Below are positions 13,365-25,600 of a stretch of 64,000 nt of DNA, one piece after another; the first letter of the stretch is position 1, and each line of letters begins with the position of its first letter. The translations under genes and the position numbers were made by a program. Source of the DNA: Pipra filicauda (lineage: Eukaryota; Chordata; Aves; Passeriformes; Pipridae). The stretch covers positions 1,827,651 to 1,891,650 of the forward strand of contig NW_024104665.1 in assembly GCF_003945595.2 (NCBI RefSeq). Reading direction: 5' to 3'. The notes beneath the pieces are model-generated. The model was not told the DNA's origin. It worked only from the letters and a program-made list of their open reading frames with translations, and searched no databases.

Positions 13365-13472
13365 GCACCAAGATTGTGGGTTTGATCCCCTAACAGGCCA
13401 TTCACAGAAGAGTTGGACTTGATGATCCTTGTGGGTGTCTTTCAACTCAGAATATCCTGTGAAATCACTGTG
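13365..13472 (+). mobile_element. tRNA-Ile-derived SINE fragment with CR1-type tail (TguSINE1-like)
   Basis: Positions 13371-13400 read like the 3' half of a tRNA-Ile (T arm and acceptor stem): a B-box-like GTGGGTTTGATCC is followed by an acceptor 'aggcca'. By hand count about 24 of 31 bases agree with vertebrate tRNA-Ile(AAT). A short linker leads into a CR1 3' tail (13408-13470) that shares a 27-nt exact match with the tail of the CR1 at 11.88 kb. The tRNA head is 5'-truncated. The composition (tRNA-Ile head, CR1-X-like tail) is that of TguSINE1, known from songbirds. The family name is from memory. Confidence 0.75.
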
Positions 13473-13556
13473 AAAATGAATTTCCGAAGCTGCTGCTGCA
13501 GACTTCAGAGATGCATGTATTTTTGTGGAAACCTTTGCATTTGAAATTAATGAATT

Positions 13557-13575
13557 AAAAAAAAAAAAAAAAAAT
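13557..13575. repeat. Poly-A homopolymer, 19 A
   Basis: An uninterrupted run of 19 A residues about 85 bp downstream of the SINE fragment. CR1-mobilised SINEs do not end in poly-A, so this is more likely an independent simple repeat than a tail. Confidence 0.9.
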
Positions 13576-14544
13576 TGAAAGCCATTTCAAAACTCTGAAT
13601 TGATTTCTAAGAAACAGATTAGGGAAAATAATTTCTTATCAGTTTTTCACTATGTTCATTCACATTGTTCACATTGCCAGGTGCTACTCATATGCTTCGG
13701 TCAAGTCCTGTTGTCCTATGGATATTCTTCTTTTTTTCCCCCCTTTCTGCCATAATTTTTTGGGTTATATAATGCCAGGCTGTGGAACTTTAACCTGTTC
13801 ATATAAACCTGAAGGTGTCAGTATCATTTTGGATACCAGAGTGTTTCATCACAAGAGAAGTTCCTGGTAAATAATTTTTAAAAGTAGGCGGAGATTTATT
13901 GCTCTATTCATTTTTATGGTTTCTTAAACCTGGCTTGAGTCACTGGGAAGGAAGCCATGGATTCTTGGTATACAGCCTTTGAGCAGCCTGTGTGTTACTG
14001 TGCTGAATCACAGCACCTGCACCAGCCTAAACAAACCGTTTTTCTCAAACCCCTGGAGATTCTAGGCTTATGAATAGCAATTTTCTAGTCCAACCAATAT
14101 AACTATAATAAAAGCATAAAATATTTTGAAATGGATAAATATTCATCTACTTATGCATGGTCTGAGCATAATTAAATTATACCTGGTGTTTATGATTCAT
14201 TCTATGAAGGTTTACAAGTGATGTTTTTGTGGTATGAGAAATATTTTGAACGTTGAATTGCGTTGTGTGATACACTCTTATTATTGTTTCCATATGCACA
14301 TTTCTTGGGAGTTTTATTATCCATTGAACTTTCATAAATCATTACGAATTACCAAAAAACTTGTTGCTTAGGTCAGATCACATTTTTCCATAGTTTTATT
14401 GAAATATATTTAGTGGAGATATTTTTCTCCTTTTTTCCATTTTTGCTGCCCTATGATGTTATATAACTTTCATTGCTATTACTTGACAATTAATTAAAGT
14501 GAAGAGAGAAAGAAAAGGCACAAGTTCTGTTTCTCAAACTGACT
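13576..14544. other. Noncoding block
   Basis: AT-rich sequence without a recognisable gene or repeat. The longest open frame (13652-13870, plus) has 72 codons and no family resemblance. Confidence 0.55.
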
Positions 14545-14700
14545 CATGTTTCCTATATGAATTCAGGCAAATCCCTTAACTTCTCCATGTCTGTTTCCAC
14601 ATCTGTACAGCAGGAGTAAATTTCCCATGGGCTTTATAAAAATTAATTAATCTTTGTAAAGTACCTAGAAGTTCTGAAATAGAAGAGCCTGTAGATTCCA
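14545..14700 (+). mobile_element. Probable ancient MIR or L2 fossil
   Basis: The stretch follows the order of the MIR/L2 3' consensus. It runs 'caggcaaatcccttaac' (for the usual ggcaagtcacttaac), then 'tctccatgtctgtttcc' (for ctctgtgcctcagtttcc), then 'acatctgtacagcaggag' (for tcatctgtaaaatgggga), and later 'tttgtaaagtacctagaa' (for tgtaaagcgctttgaa). Spacing is roughly right throughout. These families were active in early amniotes, so the divergence is expected. I cannot decide between MIR and an L2 3' end. Confidence 0.55.
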
Positions 14701-17700
14701 ACATCTAATAAATTATGTCATAATGGCATTGATTAACTGAGGACTTGGTCAAAGGAATGTGCTGATTATTTGTACATTTTTGTCAATAGCTGTAAGTGGT
14801 GTTAATTTATGTTTCACAGGAATATAGGATTATCACAAGCCCTCCTTATTGTTCTTTATGCTTAAATAATTTCAACAGTAAAACTGACAAATGTTAGTCC
14901 TACCAGACTTACATCATTGCTGAAAAGTTCATCTACCAATAAAAAAAATTGGAGTAGGGCAAAAAAAGTCTGGACTTAAAATAAGGACTGAAAAAAAAAA
15001 AGTATTTATTATCAAGGTAAATAGTCTTGAAACACTTTGCTTGCATTGTTGTCACTGTGGCTCTATTTTTTGTTCATAACGTCTCTTGCCTGTTATTGCT
15101 CAATATTTAAAGCTTTCTGTTTTGGGCCATAAGAATAAAAAGGATTGGATATTTGCAAAGCAACGCCACAGCCTCTGGAGAGCTGTGGCTTTGACCTATT
15201 TCTGTGTATTTCATGATAATTGTACTGCTTTTTCTGGTTGACCTTGTGATCGACAGAAGTCCATATTGATGCTGATTATTATTTTAAATCTTACTAGGAA
15301 TAGCAATTAGTGCAACAAAATGCATTTCAAATTTCTTTTGGGTGGACCTGGGAGGGATAGACAACTCCACACTGAGCAGAAAGCCTCAGAAAGGAGTAAG
15401 CAGATTTTCATCCCCTAGAGTGATAAGGCAGCTGTCTTACAGAGTCTTTGGTGTCCTTCTACATCCAGTCAACTGAGATTGTTGGTCTGATCCAGAATTT
15501 GCTTAACATGCAAGATTTTTCAGGTTCTGGGGACTTCTCTGAGCTACAGTGTAATGCATTGTCATTCTGGGCATTGTTTTATGAGTATTACTCAGTAACA
15601 AGAACTGTCACCTGAGGCCCTGTGAACATAATGCAAAATATAGTTCTTCATGATCTGCAGTAGTAACAAAGCCCACTAATAATTAGCTGCATAATTACTT
15701 TAGGTTAGACCTCTGGAAAAACCATTTTCCCCACACCCCTGTCTTTTTCATCCCCTTTGCAAATTAACCATTGCCCAATACAAACTTAAAGCATTTGGCA
15801 GGCATAATTAGTCATCTCTTACTCTGTATAAAGTACCCTCCATGTGCGGCACACATATAGAGAAAGTTTGGGTAATGGTTGGCTTGGCAAAGAGATTTTT
15901 TTGGATGGATAAAAATTCCCAAGGCCTCTGTTTATTTATATAGTTCTTGGAATAACGTTGTTTTCAAAAGGCTGCTCGCCAGCTGCTGAGACAGCGTTCC
16001 AGCTAATATATTCCCAACGCAATCACCACACTTTGCTTTTCCCATCATAATATCCCCAAGGCTGTTCTTGGTTAAATCTCATGACTGGAATATAGGAAAG
16101 TTCACATTAAGTCAAAGCTCACAATGCCACAATGTTTCTTATTTTTCTTCTTCTTTCTTTTTTTTTCTTCCTTAATTTCTTTTAACCAAACCTCTTTAAA
16201 TGGAAAGGTGCCTATTTCAGCTGCTTTAGACCAGACTATTTCTCTGTATGTGAGGAGAATAAGGCATCTATAATGCAGTGTATGTCTGTATATATAATGC
16301 CAAAAATAAATGGGTCTCTATGGTGGATCTCAAAAAGTGTATGTGAGGAGGTTACTTCTATAAAGTAGATTAAACGTTCTATTTCAGTCAGTACGATAAA
16401 AGCAGAGCCAGTGCTAAGGATCTCTGTGGTATAAATGCCCTTTTAGCATTTCATTGTTCTTAGCAACCAAACCACTAAGGCAATGAGCCAGGACAACAAA
16501 GTACACTTTTCCTGTTTGTTTTTATTTGACCTTTTTTTTTTTGAGTCATAAAATTAAAGAGCAAGACTTATATGTCTCATGGTCATAGTGAACAGAGAGC
16601 CCAAGGGACTTGAATTTACAAGACTAAAGTTTACAAGAAATTTTTTTTCTGATTAGGTAGACTATATCAGTGAAGAAAATTCTTGCCCATTTTTATTTGT
16701 CCTACCCAAGGCGCTTGTATTTCTTGCACAAGTGTGAAAAGAGAAGTAAATAATAACACCTAAACAAAACAGAATGATGAGCCAAATGATTAATTTAGAT
16801 TCATGGTGGTGGTGCCCTTCTGTCCGTGTGATGAAAGCAGGACTAAAGCTTCCCCAGGTAAAAATAATTCATGTGTGCTTTTGCACACAGTTTGCAGTCC
16901 AACTTGACTCCAGGAAAGATGGTTGTTATATGCTAGTCTGTGGGATGTACAGTCTTGGATAAATGTCTGTGCTTTATGCACTTTTAACAGAGGTTGAATA
17001 CAGGTAGAGTCAGGCCCGGCAAACCTGTCCTGTAATATAACTTTACTCAAGATATTTGAAGTATCTGCTGTTGTCCTGCCACTTGTTGACTACACCAAGC
17101 AGCCAGTAAGACTGTTTTGTTATTTTGTTTGTTTCTCTACATAGCTACATCTCTTGATTCTTGTATCCAGGGTAGAGCAACGTTTCATCACTGGTTTAGC
17201 TGGTTTCCCTACATTCAGTGAGTACCATGAATTTCCTTACTTGTTACAAAGAGCCTTCCTTCACTCCAAACCCATATGTTTAGGCAGAATGTAATTTGAA
17301 GTTTGTGCCGTTCTTGTCAAAATCCATGCTTCATTTCCCTCTTTCTTAGGGCTTGTTTTCTTAGGAGTTATTGTTAACCACAGGTCATCCTCACTGTGAT
17401 AAAGCAGTGCCTCAGACCTCTCGTGCTTCCAGTGATGGCAAGTCTTTGTGCTACGGGGAATTCTGTGACAGACCTATTTGCCAAGACATTAATTCTAAGT
17501 GAAAATAGATTAACCACCCTGAGAAGGACACTGTAAAAAGGTTCAGAAGGCAGGATATTTCGCTAAGTGAGGGATAACCAGCACTGCAGAAGAAGAAATA
17601 AAGGTTGCCTCTGACTTTATGGATTATATTAATCACTTTAGATAGCTAGCAGGTAATAAATTCCGTGTTGGTATACACCTGCACGTCTACAGAGCTCTTT

Positions 17701-20700
17701 TAATTTCAGTAAGACTCCAAAAACATATACCAGTGAGTTAAAAAAAGTGATGAAACCATCCTGGAGAGGCGCAGAGGGATGGAGACCTGGAGGACAAATG
17801 TATTTTCAGTTTCTCTTGGTAAGTTAGGACAACTGAATGGAATGAGTCAGAGGTCAGACATACATACTGTTCAGCATTTTAGGACATTTCTGTTCCCCAG
17901 TACCTTATCTGGGGGAAAATAGAGACAGCTGTGCCCAATGTGCCTGGGTTACTGATTTGTTCTACTGCCATATCTTGAAGCTTTTGGATGAAGAAATGCT
18001 GCAATATAAAAGAGGAAAATATATTTTAAAAATCTAACAAGAACTTTTTGCCACAACATTTATGCAGAAAACCTGAAATTACTATAGAGCAAATAATGGG
18101 AAAAATGGCTAGGAGATATCCAAGAGACATAAATTGAGTTAAGCTCCCCAATTCAATACCCAGAAGGGCTTCCAAATACTGTCATTGAGAAGTAACTGCA
18201 GAAAGCAGGGGAAGTCCAGCTTCCACAGAGGTCACTCTGCAGAGACAAGTACTTGAAATATTATTTTTGTACTTTGAGAAAACAAGGGTTGTTTGCCTAT
18301 CAGAGGTCATTGTAAATATTTTTCATTCTTGTTCCCCTTTATTAAAATTTTGTTAGTTTAGAACTACTTATTGAACTCATCCCTTCTGAGAGGAGTTAAG
18401 TTTTCTGAGCATCCAGAGAGGGGAATTTGATTTTCCCAAAAGGCTGGGTATGAACTTAAGGATCCCGCAGGTTGCTTGTCACAGGCATAAGATTGCAAGA
18501 TTATTGTATATTGAAGATCTTGGCAGCAGAACTCCAGGGAAACAACATTTTGTTGAGAGTCCCACTGTGTTTTATAGATGGCACTATTAAAAAGCCTGAA
18601 TGCTTTTCCTGATGTTTCATTAAGTACACATGGGAAAGCAATATTTGTGTGAAAATGAGCTCAGCTCACGTGTACAATCTGATTTGTGTTATCAGCACTT
18701 GCATCTTTTGTGCTGAGAGTTTTTATATTTACAAAATCTTTTATTTCAGCATCATGTGACATCTAGCATCTATACCACTTGGATTGGAGGACCGGAAAAA
18801 TGTCCCATCTTCCATTGTAAGATGCTCTTTGAGATATAACAAACAAAGATTACATAGATTGTTTTAGAGTTTTTCAAAAATCAGAGATCGTCGTAGAGTA
18901 AGGTAGATTGGGGAAAAACCCACAACACTAATCATTATGACTATGACTAATTTTTCCATTGCTGAAAAAAATATTGCCCTGTTACTTTAATTCACTTCTG
19001 AACAGGAATGTATGTATCTGAAATTATATGTATGTGTAATGCTTCATATTAATGAAGCAGATATGAACATTTGTTATTTGTGTGTGCATGCTCTTACTGA
19101 TCAAAAATTTAGTCTTTTTTAAACTTTTTGCAGATTATATTAATTCCTTTTACAAAAATGCAAGGAAAAATTATAAGCTCTCATAGTTTAAGATGCATGT
19201 AAATACTTCACTAGCTCCTGTTTCTTTCCTCTGCATATTTAAGGTCATAAATATACTTACCTAAATGATTCAGTATGAATAGCTGGTGGGGGAGGGAAGG
19301 TTTAGTTGGGCCTCACATAGATAGATGTGATTATTAATTTAAAAGCTACTGGCTGGGCTACTTTAATAGCTAGGTTTGGTCAGTTATATCTGGTTTCCAC
19401 ATGTGTTTCCTGTTTTTCTTCTAAATTCTATACTGCTCAGGGACCTGGGGAATGGAAGTCCAGGATTTTCCTGAAGGGAAGGACTGCTTTGTTCGTTACT
19501 GCCATGGGAATGTGTTAAATTTAAGTATGTGTTGTACATGTCTTAGCTGTGTTTCCCCAATGGCAGATACAAGCTCAGCTCATTAGAAATGTAAGAATAG
19601 GGGAAAGCTATAGTGGACTACTACTGATTTTTTTTTTTTTTATGTGGGTAGAAAAGGGGGTGGGGATGTGTGTGAGTACTGTTTACTCTAGTCCTCTCTT
19701 TTGTCTGCCAAAGTCAGTTTGAGTAAATTAAAGCAGTGACTTTGAAGTATGCAAACTAAGCTAGTTCTGGTTTTTAGCCTAGCATAAACAATGTAAAATA
19801 CATCAGTAGTCCTGAACATTCAGGAAGAGATAAAACATCCCAAGCAGAAAACCTGGGAACATTTCAAAAATGTGTTTATTTGAAATCTGTGACAAGGCAC
19901 AATTGTATTTTTTTTTCTTCCCTAGACAATAGTGTTTTAATTATGAGTCATTCTGTCTCTTATTACAGTAATCCACCATAGGCCTCTATAAATTGCTTAT
20001 TAAGAATTAAGGTTCTGACTGTCCAGCTAAGAGAAATACTAAGTATAATAGGTACAACAAACAACAGATACTAAATCTGTTGCAAGCAGGTCATTATTTT
20101 TCTAAATTTTGCGTGCACACTTTTAGTGGAATTACCACAGTAAAAAGTAGGATTTTTCTGACTACTTTGTCATGAGGGAGGGCTATAAAATATGTTGCAG
20201 TCTCAAGTACCATAATACACCCAAAAGAAGGCATTTCTGCAGTCCACTCCAGGCCTCTTATATTAGGTGAATAAGTCAGAGTATGATTTTATTAAGCTCC
20301 TTTTACAGTTGATAAAAAATATGTTCTTCTGCAGAAAGAAACACTGCAACATGTGGGTGCTACAAGAAACATCATCCCCATCCAATCCTCAAATATTATC
20401 ATGTTCAATATTAGCCACCCCTAACTTTATAGCTTCTAAGTCTCCAGAGCCAAGCTGTCCTGCTTTCAGAGCGCCTCACAGACACTGTTAGGGACCAGCC
20501 TTAAATTCTATTTGGCTGGTAGTCCTCAAATAGTTAGCTAGACTTGGGATAATTAATTTCACTGGCTTCTTCCTGTCTACCCAAGACATCAGAATAGGAA
20601 CTAACAGCCTCCTAGTACACACTTCTTCCGTGCCACCTCCAAATTATTTTTATTTCATCAAATCGTGTGGAAGAGTATAGGAGATCTGTGTTCCTGACTC

Positions 20701-22584
20701 CCTGCCTGATTTGTGACCAACCTATCCTTCCATCTGAGCTGACTAAAGACTGTTTGGATACTGAGGTTCACAAATTTACCTGATATCTAGGCAAGTGGGG
20801 AGACTCCCTTGAATTGAAGAGACAAGTCGTAATGGAGTCCTGGGTGTTGCATTTTCCCAAAGTTCAATCCTTCACGCCTGAGGCTTGGTAGTGAGTGCAT
20901 GTGTGTGAGTAATGGGGTGGCAACGGTTTGGTCTCAGTCTAGAGATGTAATGTTGATGCTGGATTCTCTTTGTATTGTCCAGGCGGCATAAAGGGAAGAC
21001 AAAGTAATGACGTCATACGTATATTAGTTAATTATGGTCTTTAGAGAGAGGAGATGGAAGCATTCTTAATCATATATTAAACAAGCTGCATTTTTGTTTA
21101 GCTGATTGAGGAAAATGTTGCTCAATATGCTATTATATCAGGTTTTAAGGAACCAAATTAAGAACTTAGGCAAGATGAAAACTAAAACCATATTTCAAAA
21201 TGTCAAGAACTGGTTTGGGATTTCCAATGTCTTTTAAAAGTATTCCAGAAAATCATTTTTCTTATTATTTTTTAAGGAAACTGCAACTTTTGGAAAATAA
21301 GGCAATAGAATATCTGTATGATAGTATAGTTAATCATTGTCTCCACTCAGAAGATTTTGCAGAGGACAAAAAGTTGCTGGGAAGTCCTTGTGTATGTTTC
21401 ACCAAATTTCCTGGAAAAAAATTTAAAAAAGAAATATGGTCAAGCTATGTGACTTGGAAGGTGAGGAGCAAAACTGATCACCTTGATAAATGAGGGCAAA
21501 GGTAGAGAATATTACTGGAGAAAACAGATCTGTGATAATAGCATTTTTCTCCTCATATTTTGAAGAGGCAATAGAAAGCAGAGATACTGTGGGGAAATAT
21601 GTTTTCAAAACAGTTAAAGAGGAATATTTAATATTTGCAGATAAACTTAGAACTGAAGAGCAAGACTAAGTGCTGTTGAGGTAGGAAAGGTTTTATAGCA
21701 AAAAGATTTTATATACAAAACCTAAGTGTGTGAAGGAAATTAGTGTTGTTTTCTAACAATATGCTGGATTCAAAGCATCAGGGATAGAAAAACTCTACCA
21801 TTACTCACACAGGAGTGAGTACCATAATTATGAAGTTGTTATTCTGCTACCCACTATGGAGGAAATACTAGAAGTACTTACAGGACTAGATCAGCTTTGC
21901 CAAATCATAGTATAAACAAACATGAACAAACCAGCGTGACAGATGAGGTATTTTGGCATCTTTGTGTTACAATCTTAGTCAGAACTTTTCCACGGCGGTC
22001 TCAACCTTGCTTCAGGTAACACTAGAGATTTTTGTTCAGCTCTAGTGACCATGAGTTTTTGATATTTATAATAGCTTTTCTTTCAAAGAGAGTGAACTTA
22101 TTTCTCAAGTGGTGCCAAGTCAGCTCTATTTCTGCCACATTAGACAGAGCTCTGCACCTAAGCCTATTTTGGGGCAGAATACTGCTGCTGGTATGCAGTT
22201 ACTTTCTCTAGTATTAATACCTTGGCTATGTCTAACCGTGATAAAACTGCATTTTTTCTTGTTAATTTCAAAAACATATTGTAATACTGTAGTTGGAATG
22301 TATATTAGAGTTCCTCTCATCTGGAGAGAAATCTTGGCTTGGTGTACTCCCCAGATAAAAAATTCTCTTTTGAGGTCTCGCGCTGCCCAGTTTCATTCCT
22401 ACTTGTGTTGTCTGAGAAGATGCTTGAGGGGGTTTTTTTGTCTCAGACTGAGATAGTAGCAGTTACAGTTTCATGGGAAAAACTTTCTTTGATCTATAAA
22501 GAAGTAAAGATTACTGGCAAATTTATGTAACAGTTCGTGCTGTGTGTGACTGTTCCTGCAAAGACGCTGCTTTTTCTCAGAGTT
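14701..22584. other. Long noncoding block, possibly with conserved elements
   Basis: No convincing open frame occurs over nearly 8 kb; the longest has under 100 codons (21200-21493, plus). The part at about 15.1-16.15 kb is free of simple repeats and contains several TAATTA-type homeodomain core sites (for example near 15675-15705), which is the texture of conserved noncoding elements, but conservation cannot be seen from one sequence. Short homopolymers occur at 14991-15001 (A) and 19628-19641 (T). Confidence 0.5.
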
Positions 22585-22690
22585 ACACAGAATCACTGAA
22601 TATTCTGAGTTGGAAGGCATCCACAAGGTTCATCGAGTCCAACTCTTAAGTGAATGGCCCATAGAGGGATCAAAACCACAACCTCTTGCT
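22585..22690 (-). mobile_element. Second tRNA-Ile-derived SINE fragment (TguSINE1-like)
   Basis: Read on the minus strand from 22690 to 22652, the sequence matches the 3' part of tRNA-Ile (about 22 of 29 bases by hand count), including a degraded B box and an acceptor end 'tgggcca'. It then continues 'ttcacttaagagttggact', the same junction type as the 13.4-kb copy, and ends in a CR1 3' tail close to 22590. Both copies preserve the same tRNA-to-tail junction, which supports a single SINE family. The head beyond the T arm is lost or unrecognisable. Confidence 0.75.
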
Positions 22691-25600
22691 CTCAGAGTTG
22701 TCTATATTTCAATATGTGTTTGGTCAAAAGAGCCTTTGTCATTCCGATGTGTAAGAACAGGTGCTAAGTCACAGTTTCATACACTCAAACCATTGTCATG
22801 TGCTGTGTGAGGACGCAAAGAATGTATCTGAATGCATTTCATATGAACACTGAATTGTTGACTCCTATGGTGACTTAACATGAAGGAACAAAGATTATTC
22901 TAATGTCTGCTGGTACCACAGAGATGGTTTTCATAAAATCGAAAAATGTTTGATAGATAAAATTTTAAGCAAAAGTTGCTAAAAGCAGTCACCTCTGTGT
23001 GTGTGTGTATGTTGCTGTGACACCACATAATCTGAGAGTGGTTGGCCCTTGATAGTGAACCTGATAGTGGTATTCCTGGTTTCATGAAAGCAGCTACAAA
23101 AATTGTGAGTGTTCTTTTTTCTTGGTTTGCTTTGGTTTGGTTTTTTTTTGTTTGTTTGTTTTGTGGTAGGGTTTTTTTATGGTTTTTTTGGGGTTTTTTT
23201 TGTTTGATTGGTTTGGGTTTTTTTTTAGTTGGCTCCTGAGAAACCAATTTGACAAATACTTTGTCCTCAATTTGAATTTGTTGCTCAAAAGTCCTGGCAG
23301 TGCATGATTTCACACTTTTTGTGTCACAATTTAACAGCACAAATCTGCATAAAATATCTTTTGTAAAAGTACAAATAAAATAGAAAAGTGTTCCATATTT
23401 AGTTTTTCTGAAAACTCCTTGATCTTCTCTGTGGACTTATATATACTGTGAAACTGTTTGCTATGAAATGTGTTGGGGCTTTTTTCATAAGTTAGGTTTG
23501 AAATTCTGAAGTTTTAGAAGTATAGCAACAGACTTTTATGTTGGTGATTTAGGATTATTTCACCCATTTTACTGAATCTGTTTCAGAATTGCCACAAGAT
23601 CAGACCATTATAAATCAATGAATATTGACTTTTATTCTTTACATTTAAATTAATACATATGGGAATATGCCCATATAATGATTTTATTTGAATTGAAAAT
23701 AAGGCACATATCTGGAAGTCTATAGCCATTCTGTCTACTCACAGGGTCAAAATAGGAATGGAACAGTTCTGCTCTTGATGGACTTAAAGGTTATTGGCTT
23801 TTTCTCTGACCTGATCCAAGGACTTGATCGTAGAATCCAGAGAGCTTTCAGTTAGGTCACAGTATTATCACTATGTCAAGAAACATGTATATTGCAAGAA
23901 CAGGAAATATGAAACAACACTTTTGACCTGATGCTGAAGTACCATGAAGCAAACTGACTTAGAGACAGGTCCTTCTAAGTGATTTTCATACATAGAATAT
24001 TTTGAAGTAAACTAGCATTCCTGATGGGGAAGTGTAAGTTGTGTGTGTTCCTATTGGTATATCTTTGCCTTGAATGGGAAAAAAATATTATAACTTAGGA
24101 ATAGATAGTAAAAGATGATTACAAGAATATCTGTTCTTCTGAGAGTCTTTTCCTTTTCTCACAACTTTCTCCTTGTTGAATGATCAGATAGCAGTGTTCT
24201 CAACAATCATCTTACCAAAGGAAAGTAAATATTTAAGTGTAACTGATAATGTGTTGAATGACAATTGTCAAACTTTTTGAGGAAAGACTTCTCTTCCATC
24301 ACAGTAGACTAAGCTTAAACAGACCCACGAGGAAGAGCCTGTTGAATTTTCTCTGCACCCACTGAAGGTTTCTGAAAACAGTCTGGAAACTCAAGTTCAT
24401 ACATGAAACCAAATTCCACTGGATATAACCCAAAATCAACACCAAAATGCTATGTATATGGTGTTGAAGAGCAATGCCACAAGAGGTAGATGCTTCAGAT
24501 AAATATGCTAAAATTCAACAGTATTGTTGGAATTGAATGACTTCTCCAAATACTTCTAATTTTCTTTAGTTTGATCAGTGCATCCATAACTTGGATTCCA
24601 TTCCTACCTGGTTTCTTATTTTTCTACTCTGATTTTCTTTAGGGATTTAGTGCTCTGTTAACTCTTTTATAGCCTAATGGAGAACTATAATAAGAATGAG
24701 AAGAGAATAATGTAAAATCCTCTGATAATGCTGCCTCTAAGGATATTTAAGTTAACCTAGAAGTTTTCCTCTAATAAATATGTTAAAACCCTGTCACAGT
24801 ACTGTGCAGTGTGTTTCTGATTAAGCAGTGTTGCCACTTCATTTATTACTGCTGTATTTGCCATTAGCTATATTATAAAATATATTTAGTTGAGTAATTT
24901 TTTCTTTTGATTATTGTAATGGCAGTGCTCCAGATACTTTTTTGGAACTCTTTAGGTATTGCATCTCTCTGTATAGCTTATATTTTAATCCTGAGAGTTG
25001 GACAATTCAGGCAATGTGTAGAGGGAGTTGTTGTTTTGTTTAGACTATTAAAAAAAAAATCCTTCCTTTTGGAATTTTTTTCTATTTTAGTCCTGAAGTT
25101 CAATTACAAAAAGTTCAAGGACAGTTTTCAATGGAACAGATTATTTCTTGGCTTCTAAATTTCACCTTGAATGGAGAAAATTAGTGTGGACAGAGTTCTG
25201 CAGGAAAAAAAAGACATTAAAAAAGATGGTTTGCATAGTTGAATTTGTTATTGTTCAAGATAAACTGTTTTTCTGCTTTCTGACTTGCACTGGAACAGAA
25301 AGGGAAAAAGAGGTATATTCAGTGACTTTAGCTATTGAAATCAGATGATGCAGCATGGCTTTAAAAGCATATTACGACAATGATAATTTTTGAAGGGCTT
25401 AAATTAAGGAGGAATTCCAATTTCTGAATGGGAAGCAAAGTTGAAAGTTATACCTCAAAAAAAACTCAGTAAAAATGTCTGTAGTGAGAAAACTCAAGGA
25501 GAGTTTAAAGCATTCAAGTCTGATCTGATTGTGGAAATACAAAGGAAGCTCACATCCAAAAGTGTAGCTGTGGCAAAAAGAAAATCCCAGAATACTAGAC

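Noticed and set aside
13371..13400. tRNA-like segment as a functional tRNA gene
   Set aside because: Only the 3' half of the tRNA is present and it is fused to a CR1 tail, so it is a SINE head.
22900..23340. 146-codon minus-strand open frame rich in Lys, Gln and Pro
   Set aside because: Much of it is the translation of the GT/T-rich low-complexity tract at 23115-23230.
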